Origin: Marinosulfonomonas sp.
GTDB taxonomy: Bacteria > Pseudomonadota > Alphaproteobacteria > Rhodobacterales > Rhodobacteraceae
Length of the DNA: 22,735 nucleotides
Reading direction: 5' to 3'
Assembly: GCA_022712735.1 (NCBI GenBank)
Contig: JAFLKA010000478.1
Location: 1 to 22,735 of the forward strand
Shown piece after piece: positions 16,004 through 22,735 of this stretch (its first letter is position 1; the number at the start of each line of letters is the position of its first letter). The position numbers and the translations under genes were made by a program. The notes under the pieces were generated by a model, which was not told where the DNA came from, did not search any database, and was given only the letters and a program-made list of their open reading frames with translations.

Positions 16004-17269
16004 ATGATCAAACCGACGACCATTGCTCTTCATCTGTTGATGTTATCCATTTTTTCGGGTGCCTTTGTGTTGAGTGACACAGCTTCTTTCCTGAACGGGC
16101 CGGTTCTGTTTAGCATGGCGGCGTTCGCCGTCTTGGCCGCATCGGGCAGTATCCGAGTGCACAAGACGCTAGGTTTTGCTATTTTGTTCCTGTTCCTGCA
16201 CTCTGTGATAACCCAAATGTTCGGATTTGGCAATATTCAAGGCGCGCTGAAGGTCTTGGTGACTTTTTCAACGATGACCCTAGCATTTTATTCCGCTATT
16301 AGATTCGAAGGGGTTGATCGGACAATCCAAACCTATTTGAAATACGTGACTGTGATTGCAGTCATCGGCCTTGCACAAGCTGTGGCATTTAAGGCTGGCT
16401 ATAAAATAGGATATGATTTCAGTTCTTATCTTCCGAATTGGCGCTCTGCACCGGGCGGTCCTCTAGGGCTCCGAATTAGCAGCATCCTTTTTGAACCTTC
16501 GCAAGTTGCGTTCACCTGTGGCTTGGCGATTAGCCTAAGCGTTTTTCGGGTTCTTGGGCAGCGTAACAACCCGGTTAGTCTGGCTCGTAGCATTTTGATC
16601 CTTCTATTTGCGCTGGCCTCTGGGTCCACGGTGACCTACTTTTTAGCATTGCTAACCTTTGCGATTGCGTCGTTGAAGAAAGCTGTGTCCGTTTTAATTG
16701 CGATCGTGGTGCTTGGCATCGGTGCCGCCCAGGTAAATGAGGAACGGTTCGATGATGTATTCGTTCGCGTTCAGGGTATGTACGAATTGTATGTTTTGCA
16801 AGAAACAGGAATGAATGCGAACGCTTCCACATTTTCCTTGTTTGCCCATACTCAGGTTGCCACGCTAAATTTCAGGGAGACGATGGGCTTTGGATCGGGC
16901 ATTGGCTCTCACGGTCAACGGTACCAGGCCTTCGAAAACAAGGTGTATGGAACTCACGAGGTCTTCCAGGTAGGTACCGCAGGCAACCTTTTCAATCGTG
17001 CTTTGTCCGAACTCGGGATTTTTGGCATAGCATTGCTGTGCTACTTCTTGATCAAGGCCGTGCCATTATTTCTTCCGGGAAAATCCGATGTCCTAGCGAC
17101 CTCCATTTTTCTCGCATTCTTCGCATTTCTAGCCAGAAACGGAACCTATTCCTACTACGGTTTTGCTATGCTGGTCTCGTTGCTGATCCTTTACGTCCCG
17201 CAAAAGAAAGAAGTGCGGCGAAAGCTGGTAGGCACTTTCAGCAGAGACTTGCAGTCAAAACCGAAGTGA
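16004..17269 (+). CDS. O-antigen/EPS polymerase-like membrane protein (Wzy type)
   Basis: 421 residues from ATG 16004; an in-frame ATG at 15950 lies inside capG and TTG 15989 is also possible. About ten to eleven hydrophobic helices are visible, and a large hydrophilic loop lies around residues 250-340 (EERFDDVFVRVQGMYELYV, then FGSGIGSHGQRYQAF). This layout is typical of Wzy polymerases, which join lipid-linked repeat units in the periplasm. Wzy proteins share little sequence, so the call rests on topology and context. Codons are visibly richer in A and T than in capE-G. Alternative: an O-antigen ligase of the WaaL type. Confidence 0.7.
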   Translation: MIKPTTIALHLLMLSIFSGAFVLSDTASFLNGPVLFSMAAFAVLAASGSIRVHKTLGFAILFLFLHSVITQMFGFGNIQGALKVLVTFSTMTLAFYSAIRFEGVDRTIQTYLKYVTVIAVIGLAQAVAFKAGYKIGYDFSSYLPNWRSAPGGPLGLRISSILFEPSQVAFTCGLAISLSVFRVLGQRNNPVSLARSILILLFALASGSTVTYFLALLTFAIASLKKAVSVLIAIVVLGIGAAQVNEERFDDVFVRVQGMYELYVLQETGMNANASTFSLFAHTQVATLNFRETMGFGSGIGSHGQRYQAFENKVYGTHEVFQVGTAGNLFNRALSELGIFGIALLCYFLIKAVPLFLPGKSDVLATSIFLAFFAFLARNGTYSYYGFAMLVSLLILYVPQKKEVRRKLVGTFSRDLQSKPK

Positions 17270-17278
17270 TTGGATGAC

Positions 17279-18463
17279 ATGCAAATACACGAGAATAAGT
17301 ACCCCAATCCGGAATGCGTTGAAAAGCTGATGAAAGTCGTGTGTTTCCTGTTCGACCCGAATGTCGGCGGGCCAACCATTCGGGCGCGCGCTGTTTCGAA
17401 ACAGTTACGACTGCACGGATTCCAGGTGGTGTTCGCCCTTCCAACCACACGTGGCACCGCGAAAGGGTTTTTAGCAAAGGAAGGATTCAAGGTCGTTGAC
17501 CTGGGGATTGAAAAGCCGGTCATGCCACGAAAACTGGGGGCATTCCTGCGCTTTGCAGTAATGTCGCCAGTTAGCCTGTGGAAACTGGTTCATTACCTAA
17601 GACGTGAAAAGCCCGACGTAATCCACGTGAACGGCGCCTTTGACCTCATCCCCGCTGTGGCTGGACGCCTAGCTGGAGTCGCGGTGGTCTGGCACCTGAA
17701 TGACACCGTTTTTGGCACACGGTTATCCAATGCTCTTGGATTCTTAGTGCATAAAGTTGCTGATATCGTCGCAATAAGCTCAGAACGTGTAGCTGTTCAC
17801 TATAATATTGGCCACGTTGCCCCCATCATCCTGCGGGTCCCTGTAGATATGTCTTATTACCCCGAAACCACCAGGCAAACCTCAGATACCCCGTATTTGG
17901 GACTTGTTGGAAATTGGAATCCGTTGAAGGGCCAGGTCCAGTTTATTAGGGTTGTGTCGGCGCTTCGTGGAAAGGGCGTTGATGTTCGGGGGCAGGTTTT
18001 TGGAAAACTGCTTGACAGTCAGGTCGCCTATTGGAAGCCAATTCTTGCCAGTATCAAAAGTGAAGGACTCTCTGATGTAATAGAGGTCGCGGGCTTTGTT
18101 GAGGATATTCATAATGCTCTTGCTAATATTGATATTCTTTTAGTGACCTCGGTGTCAGAATCTGGACCAATGTCATGTATCGAAGCAATGGCGGCCGGGA
18201 TTCCCGTGGTTTCATTCGACGTGGGAGACGTTGGTAATATGCTTGACCCAGCGGGAGACGATCAATGTGGTTTTGTTGTCCCGATTGGCGATACCAAGGC
18301 AATGACAGCATACTGTGAAAGGTTATTGAATGATGCGGAACTGTATGCGCGCATGACGCAAAACGGCCACCGACGGGCGGCGCGATTATATTCCGTCGCG
18401 GCGAGCGCAAAGGCAACTAGTGCCGCTTACGAGCTAGCAATTTCACGGCGCAAGACCGGCTAG
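17279..18463 (+). CDS. Glycosyltransferase family 4 (GT-B fold)
   Basis: 394 residues from ATG 17279; TTG 17270 and ATG 17330 are alternatives, the last being where the conserved fold starts (VVCFLFDPNVGGPTIRA). The N-terminal acceptor domain has KPDVIHVNGAFDLIPAV. The C-terminal nucleotide-sugar domain has YLGLVGNWNPLKGQVQFI, VAGFVEDI and SESGPMSCIEAMAAGIPVVSFD, which holds the Glu-x7-Glu retaining-enzyme motif. It is the only clear glycosyltransferase in this window, so others for the repeat unit must lie to the right or elsewhere. Sugar and linkage cannot be told from sequence. It follows wzy by 9 bp and is similarly AT-richer. Confidence 0.85.
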   Translation: MQIHENKYPNPECVEKLMKVVCFLFDPNVGGPTIRARAVSKQLRLHGFQVVFALPTTRGTAKGFLAKEGFKVVDLGIEKPVMPRKLGAFLRFAVMSPVSLWKLVHYLRREKPDVIHVNGAFDLIPAVAGRLAGVAVVWHLNDTVFGTRLSNALGFLVHKVADIVAISSERVAVHYNIGHVAPIILRVPVDMSYYPETTRQTSDTPYLGLVGNWNPLKGQVQFIRVVSALRGKGVDVRGQVFGKLLDSQVAYWKPILASIKSEGLSDVIEVAGFVEDIHNALANIDILLVTSVSESGPMSCIEAMAAGIPVVSFDVGDVGNMLDPAGDDQCGFVVPIGDTKAMTAYCERLLNDAELYARMTQNGHRRAARLYSVAASAKATSAAYELAISRRKTG

Positions 18464-18553
18464 GTAGTCCAAAAAAATATAATGATTAAAGAGGATATTT
18501 ACTACACCGGACGAATACCTCTATCGGATACTTCGTATAAAAAGGAACAGAGA

Positions 18554-19702
18554 ATGAAAGTGCTTATTCTGGGTGGCGACGGTTATCTTGGCTGGTCAAC
18601 TGCCATGGACTTTGCTGCCGCAGGCCACGAGGTCACAGTTGTTGACAACTACCTGCGCCGGATCATCGCCGAAGAGACCGACAGCGAGGCACTTTTGCCG
18701 ACGCCGACGCTGACCCAGCGGGCCGCAAAATTCGCCGAGCTGACCGGGCACAGCATCAACGTGCGTATCGGTGATCTGACCGACCCCAACATCATGGTAA
18801 GCGCCGTCAAGGAAGCCGCGCCCGACACGATCATCCACTATGCCGAGCAACCCTCGGCGCCGTATTCAATGCGCGGCTTTCCCGAGGCGCGCCGCACTTT
18901 TCAGAACAACCTAGACGTAACTTTTAATGTCATTTGGGCAATGCTGGAACATGCCCCCAAGGCACATATGGTCAAGCTGGGGACAATGGGCGAATACGGC
19001 ACACCGAATATCGACATCGAGGAAGGCTGGATCGACATCGATCACAAAGGCCGCACCGGTCGCTTCCTGTTCCCGCGCGCCGCTGGCTCGCTGTATCACA
19101 CGACCAAGGTGCTTGATACCGACCTTCTGTGGTTCTATGTGCGCACCTACGGGCTTCGGGTGACCGACCTGATGCAGGGGCCGGTCTACGGCCTGTCCAC
19201 CGATCAGGCCGACCTTGACCCGGCGCTCAGCCCTAATTTTCACTATGATGATATCTTCGGCACCGTGGTGAACCGTTTTCTGGTTCAGGCGGTGGTAGGC
19301 ATCCCGCTTACTGTCTACGGCGGCGGCGGCCAGATCCGCGGCTACCTGAACCTGCGCGATACGCTGCAATGCGTTCGCCTGGCTGCGGAGAACCCGGCCG
19401 ATGAGGGTGAGCTGAAGGTATTCAACCAGCTGACCGAAACCTTCAGCGTGAACCAGCTTGCAGACAAAGTGAAAGCCGCAGGCAATGGGCTGGGCCTGAA
19501 TGTCGAGATCAAATCGATCCCGAACCCGCGCAAGGAAATGGAAGAGCATTACTATAACCCGGTCCATTCCGGGCTGATCGAGATGGGTCTTGAGCCACAC
19601 TACATGACCGATGAGGTCCTGACCGGCATGCTTGAGCGTATTATCAAAGAAAAAGACCGGATTGACACAAACCGCATCATGCCAAGGGTAAGCTGGAAAT
19701 GA
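18554..19702 (+). CDS. UDP-sulfoquinovose synthase-like NAD-dependent epimerase (SQD1/SqdB family)
   Basis: 382 residues from ATG 18554, preferred over 18482 because AAAGGAAC lies just upstream and the fold begins MKVLILGGDGYLGWST. Family landmarks are dense: HYAEQPSAPYSMRGF, VKLGTMGEYGTPNIDIEEGW (catalytic Thr), YHTTK (Tyr-x-x-x-Lys), VYGGGGQIRGYLNLRDTLQC, VFNQLTETFSVNQLA, NPRKEMEEHYYNPVHS and the ending MPRVSWK, which closely resembles plant SQD1. SQD1 joins UDP-glucose and sulfite to UDP-sulfoquinovose, normally for the lipid SQDG. Here no sqdC/sqdD-like lipid gene is adjacent and the gene sits inside a polysaccharide operon, so a sulfonated sugar in the polymer is possible. A related epimerase with another substrate is the alternative. 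Confidence 0.82.
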   Translation: MKVLILGGDGYLGWSTAMDFAAAGHEVTVVDNYLRRIIAEETDSEALLPTPTLTQRAAKFAELTGHSINVRIGDLTDPNIMVSAVKEAAPDTIIHYAEQPSAPYSMRGFPEARRTFQNNLDVTFNVIWAMLEHAPKAHMVKLGTMGEYGTPNIDIEEGWIDIDHKGRTGRFLFPRAAGSLYHTTKVLDTDLLWFYVRTYGLRVTDLMQGPVYGLSTDQADLDPALSPNFHYDDIFGTVVNRFLVQAVVGIPLTVYGGGGQIRGYLNLRDTLQCVRLAAENPADEGELKVFNQLTETFSVNQLADKVKAAGNGLGLNVEIKSIPNPRKEMEEHYYNPVHSGLIEMGLEPHYMTDEVLTGMLERIIKEKDRIDTNRIMPRVSWK

Positions 19703-20712
19703 AACTGATAGAAAACTTCAAGGGGCGCAGTATCCTGATCACCGGTGCCTGTGGCACTGTCGGGACCGAACTGGTCCGCCAGGTTCTGGCCGCCGGGGCA
19801 AGCCGTATTGTCTGTGTCGATAACAATGAAACCGAACTGTTCTTCCTTCAGGAAGCCTACAAAAATGGCGATCAGGTCAGATGTTTTCTGGCCGATGTCC
19901 GTGACCGAGAAGCGCTGACCCAACGCATGCAGGGGATCGAGATCGTATTACATGCCGCCGCCCTGAAACATGTGGGCCTGTGCGAAGACAGCCCGGCCCA
20001 GGCAATTCGCACAAATATTGAAGGCACCCAGAACGTGATTGACGCCGCCCTTACCAATCAGGTCGAGCGGGTGATCTTCACCTCGTCAGACAAGGCGGTG
20101 AACCCAACCAACGTAATGGGCACGTCAAAACTGATGGGCGAACGGTTGATGACGGCGGCCAGCTTGAATAACCACAACAGCAAGACCATCTTCGCCTCGA
20201 CACGGTTCGGCAACGTGCTGGGGTCGCGCGGATCGGTGGTGCCGCTGTTCAAGCGCCAGATCGAAGTAGGTGGTCCACTGACCCTGACCGACCGTAACAT
20301 GACGCGCTTCATCATGACGCTGGAGGAAGCGGTGGAATTGGTCCTACGCTCGGCCTTTCTAGCCACAGGCGGCGAGGTTTTCGTAACCAAAATGCCGGTC
20401 GCCCGGATCGAGGACATCGCTACCCACATGGTTGAAGTGCTGAGTGGCGAGCGCAAGATCGAGGTCACCGAGATCGGTGCCAAACCCGGCGAGAAAATGT
20501 ATGAAGAGCTGATGAACGACGAAGAGGTGCGCCGCACCTGGGAGACTGAAAGTTTCTTTGTGGTGCTTCCGGCGCTGGCCGGGAACTACGAAGAATTGTA
20601 CCCGATTTCCCTCGGACGCCAAAAAGCGGACCGCGCCTACCATTCGTCAGAAGAACCCGCGATGTCATTGGCAGAGCTTGGGGCGTATTTTACTGAGAAG
20701 GGGATTCTATAA
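19699..20712 (+). CDS. UDP-GlcNAc 4,6-dehydratase, short soluble form (Polysacc_synt_2; WbpM/PglF-related)
   Basis: 337 residues, overlapping the previous stop by 4 bp. SDR motif TGACGTVGTELVRQ is near residue 15, with HAAALKHVGLCEDSPAQAIRTN and TSSDKAVNPTNVMGTSK following; the Met-x-x-x-Lys marks the WbpM/PglF-type group rather than PseB. FGNVLGSRGSVVPLF and GAKPGEKMYEEL are typical. Long relatives carry about 250 extra N-terminal residues with membrane helices; these are absent. It likely makes UDP-4-keto-6-deoxy-GlcNAc, a precursor for QuiNAc, D-FucNAc or diamino sugars, by a path separate from capE. The next enzyme of that path is not in the window. Confidence 0.86.
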   Translation: MKLIENFKGRSILITGACGTVGTELVRQVLAAGASRIVCVDNNETELFFLQEAYKNGDQVRCFLADVRDREALTQRMQGIEIVLHAAALKHVGLCEDSPAQAIRTNIEGTQNVIDAALTNQVERVIFTSSDKAVNPTNVMGTSKLMGERLMTAASLNNHNSKTIFASTRFGNVLGSRGSVVPLFKRQIEVGGPLTLTDRNMTRFIMTLEEAVELVLRSAFLATGGEVFVTKMPVARIEDIATHMVEVLSGERKIEVTEIGAKPGEKMYEELMNDEEVRRTWETESFFVVLPALAGNYEELYPISLGRQKADRAYHSSEEPAMSLAELGAYFTEKGIL

Positions 20713-20758
20713 TCTCTTTCTTGGCCATGTCAGCAGCTTACCGGTTGAAGGAATAAAT

Positions 20759-21574
20759 ATGCGACTTCTCAGAACTATAAGGACCGCACCTGCGCGCATA
20801 GCGGTGGTACAGCGAGAGTTGATGGCTCGTGGATATTCGCATCTGGCTCCAGTTTACTTGGTAAACGAGTACCCAAAATGCGGGGGAACATGGTTGACCT
20901 TCATGCTAGCCGAAGCACTGGAACTTCCGGCTTGGAGGGTTGGACGGCCGATATGGGGCAGTAGCGTTTTGCAGGCTCATTGGCTGGTCCCGCGCGGGAA
21001 ATGCCGTACGGTTGCGCTGTTTCGGGACGGCCGAGACGTGATGGTATCGTACTATCACCACTCTTTCTTTGTGAACGAATTCCAGAATTCTGCTTATGTG
21101 GACTACATGCGAGATCGCTTTGCTTTCAATGATTGGGAGGATGTGCGCGCTAACCTGTTACCCTTCATGAAAGTGATGCTCGACACACCAATCAGCCCCC
21201 GATTCTCGTGGACCGACTTCGTCAGGGTCTGGGCCGAGCGTCCGGGTGTTGTCTCCTGTCGGTACGAAGATTTGCGCGTAGACCCCGCTGGGGAGATTAT
21301 ACGCATCCTGCAAGAACTAGATGGGCCGGAGATATCGAAAGATAGGGCTCAGGAAATAGCCCGCACCTATACTATGAAAAAGATGAGTGAACGGCGTACG
21401 GAGCTGAATCCTGGCGCGACCACAACTCGGCCTGTGCAGCGTAGCTTTTTCCGGTCCGGAAAGATCAGCAACTGGTCTGAGAGCTTCACCGACGAGGCTC
21501 TCGAATGGTTCGAGGCACGCGCAGGTAAGGAACTTCAACTCCTCGGATATCCGCTTAAGCAGCCTAGGATGTAG
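20759..21574 (+). CDS. PAPS-dependent sulfotransferase
   Basis: 271 residues from ATG 20759, with AAGGAA just upstream; longer frame openings inside the previous gene are not real. The 5'-phosphosulfate-binding loop is YPKCGGTWL (about residues 38-46) and the 3'-phosphate-binding segment is LFRDGRDVMVSYYHH (about 87-101). Later landmarks are CRYEDLRVDP and FFRSGKISNWSESFTDEAL, typical of sulfotransferase family 1/3-like proteins. It transfers sulfate from PAPS, here most probably to the polysaccharide or its lipid-linked repeat unit in the cytoplasm. No signal peptide or membrane helix is seen. Sits 46 bp after the dehydratase gene. Confidence 0.85.
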   Translation: MRLLRTIRTAPARIAVVQRELMARGYSHLAPVYLVNEYPKCGGTWLTFMLAEALELPAWRVGRPIWGSSVLQAHWLVPRGKCRTVALFRDGRDVMVSYYHHSFFVNEFQNSAYVDYMRDRFAFNDWEDVRANLLPFMKVMLDTPISPRFSWTDFVRVWAERPGVVSCRYEDLRVDPAGEIIRILQELDGPEISKDRAQEIARTYTMKKMSERRTELNPGATTTRPVQRSFFRSGKISNWSESFTDEALEWFEARAGKELQLLGYPLKQPRM

Positions 21575-21586
21575 TTTGAGGGTACC

Positions 21587-21922
21587 ATGCCAACATTAAT
21601 CAGTATTTGTGGCGAAGGGCAGTCTGGGTCGACAATGTTGGATCTAATGCTGGGGAATGGCTATGACACCTTTTCCTGTGGAGAAGTCTATGCTTGGTTC
21701 CGGCCATGGAGGACACACCATTTCCGCATAACCTGTAGCTGCGGAAAATTAGCTGCGGAAAATCACCGTATTCTAAATGGGAAAAGATCAAGAATTTACC
21801 GAAATACAGATTTCACACCAAAGCGGCACGAAGAACTAACAGGACCTTATGGGTTGATTCTTCGAAAGAATGAACTGATCTGTAGGCATTCATACATGAG
21901 TTTTTTCCATTTTGAACTCTGA
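21587..21922 (+). pseudogene. Second sulfotransferase, truncated and shifted by a 14-bp tandem duplication
   Basis: ATG 21587 with GAGGGT upstream starts a sulfotransferase N-terminus: ISICGEGQSGSTMLDLMLGN holds the P-loop-like PAPS site and SCGEVYAWFRPW follows. At 21737-21764 a 14-base unit occurs twice (AGCTGCGGAAAATT, then the same with a final C). Read as it stands the protein turns into unrelated sequence and ends at 21922. Removing one copy restores CSCGKSPYSKWEKI and later TLWVDSSKE, the Asp-Ser-Ser-Lys step common in these enzymes, up to TGA 21871-21873. The normal protein would have about 300 residues, so a larger 3' deletion has also occurred. Compared with its intact neighbour it is a different sulfotransferase branch. 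Confidence 0.75.
21737..21764 (+). repeat. 14-bp tandem duplication
   Basis: Unit one at 21737-21750 and unit two at 21751-21764 match at 13 of 14 bases. Since 14 is not a multiple of three, the duplication changes the frame of the sulfotransferase remnant around it. Confidence 0.9.
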
Positions 21923-21943
21923 GCAATATAACAACGGTTACAC

Positions 21944-22735
21944 TTGATCTGGTTTCGTCAAAATCTTCGGGAATTCCTTGTCGTTATTGGCGGTCGCATC
22001 AGTCTTGGCTTACTTTCCTTAGTCTTTATATTTTCCGTTCTGAGATATCTTGACCAAAAACAATTCGGCACATACTCGTTCCTGTTTTCGACGGCATCCT
22101 GGCTAAGCATCCTACTGTTCAGCGCCGCAAACGAACCGATGACACGCATGGTTGTCAACATCGAGGTTGGCGGGAAGATACATTCGATCACCGCCGGCAT
22201 GGCAGCGCGATCATTTGCCATTTCATTGATCGGTACGTCGGGTATGGCATTTGTCGTCATGGCCACAAACCCAAACTTTTCCAATGAGGCCAACACAATA
22301 GGCTTGGCTATCATAGTCGGCATTCTGGCCTCCGCCATCGGCGCAACTGGGCTTATTTCCACTTACGCGATTGGGATGCGATACCGAATGATGAATGTTC
22401 TCATTCTAAATGGGCAAGTGACCCTGCGTATCGCGGCTGTATTTCTGTTGGTGGCAATCGGCATTTCGTCGCCCACGATGTTTTTTGTCGGCATTTCCGT
22501 GTCAGGAGCGATGCTTCTTGCCGTTCTGATTGCCATAGTCGCGAAAAAGAGTAGCGAGGCCACATCTAAAGCCAAGATTGTTCCACACCTTCGCACATCC
22601 GGTTTTTTCCAGCAATACCGGCACAATTGGCCCGTTACCGTTGGTTCCAGCCTTTTCATTCATGGTGACAAGGTGATCCTTGCTTTCTTCCTGCCGCTGG
22701 AAATGATTGGGCTGCTCGCAATCTATCAACAGATC
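21944..22735 (+). CDS. Wzx-type polysaccharide flippase, N-terminal part (runs off the right edge)
   Basis: An open frame from TTG 21944 (after TAA 21929-21931) continues to the last base of the window, 264 residues. No ATG lies near the front; TTG 21944 is the best start, with a poor ribosome site. At least six hydrophobic helices are visible, the first being FLVVIGGRISLGLLSLVFIF, followed by YLDQKQFGTYSFLFSTASWL, the arrangement of MATE/PST-type flippases in which the first helix pair is followed by a Phe-Gly-x-Tyr turn. Wzx proteins move lipid-linked repeat units across the inner membrane for Wzy. Context with the Wzy-like gene supports this. Family could also be a general oligosaccharide exporter. 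Confidence 0.7.
   Translation, partial: MIWFRQNLREFLVVIGGRISLGLLSLVFIFSVLRYLDQKQFGTYSFLFSTASWLSILLFSAANEPMTRMVVNIEVGGKIHSITAGMAARSFAISLIGTSGMAFVVMATNPNFSNEANTIGLAIIVGILASAIGATGLISTYAIGMRYRMMNVLILNGQVTLRIAAVFLLVAIGISSPTMFFVGISVSGAMLLAVLIAIVAKKSSEATSKAKIVPHLRTSGFFQQYRHNWPVTVGSSLFIHGDKVILAFFLPLEMIGLLAIYQQI

Noticed and set aside
18528..18539. ATACTTCGTATA, close to one arm of loxP
   Set aside because: No second inverted arm follows and one base is missing; an isolated 12-base likeness is not a recombination site.

Overview
This 22.7 kb window reads as part of an alphaproteobacterial genome, most likely a marine Rhodobacterales (Roseobacter-group) bacterium. The reasons are moderately high GC with alphaproteobacterial-style proteins, an EPS-associated MarR-type regulator, Tad/Flp-pilus-like remnants, and a capsule locus with marine-type sulfur chemistry. 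No rRNA, tRNA, CRISPR array or replication origin was seen. Taxonomy and all functions are judged by eye from translated motifs; no database was searched.

Layout. (1) 1-752: the tail of an unknown gene and a short protein resembling the C-terminal part of squalene-cyclase/prenyltransferase alpha-barrel proteins. (2) 1040-5231: a tight three-gene operon in the order glpC-glpA-glpB, joined by 4-bp ATGA overlaps, encoding an anaerobic-type glycerol-3-phosphate dehydrogenase. (3) 5498-7346: a run of broken genes: a TadE-like pilin gene with a one-base frameshift in a T tract, a TadG-like stub, an ABC-transporter ATPase fragment joined to a Fic-family fragment, and the rest of the Fic gene with an internal deletion and a substituted active-site His. 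(4) 7391-7762 (minus): a small phage ABA-sandwich-like protein. (5) 7965-10346: an intact phosphoenolpyruvate synthase. (6) 10350-11409 (minus): more debris, namely a P-type ATPase C-terminal remnant, a cytochrome c gene with two frameshifts, and the 5' end of an IS6-family transposase. (7) 11626 to the right edge: an exopolysaccharide/capsule locus.

The polysaccharide locus opens with a MarR-like EPS regulator preceded by a 30-bp dyad, then a YdcF-like protein. Three overlapping genes (capE-capF-capG) make UDP-N-acetyl-L-fucosamine. A Wzy-like polymerase, a GT4 glycosyltransferase, a UDP-sulfoquinovose-synthase-like enzyme (SQD1 family), a second UDP-GlcNAc 4,6-dehydratase, a PAPS-type sulfotransferase, a broken second sulfotransferase and the start of a Wzx-type flippase follow. 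Together they suggest a Wzx/Wzy-dependent polymer containing L-FucNAc, probably carrying sulfate esters and possibly a sulfonated sugar. This combination is the most interesting biology in the window.

The contrast between intact operons (glp, ppsA, EPS) and the decayed blocks between them suggests a region of rearrangement and gene loss, with the IS6 remnant at the left border of the polysaccharide locus.
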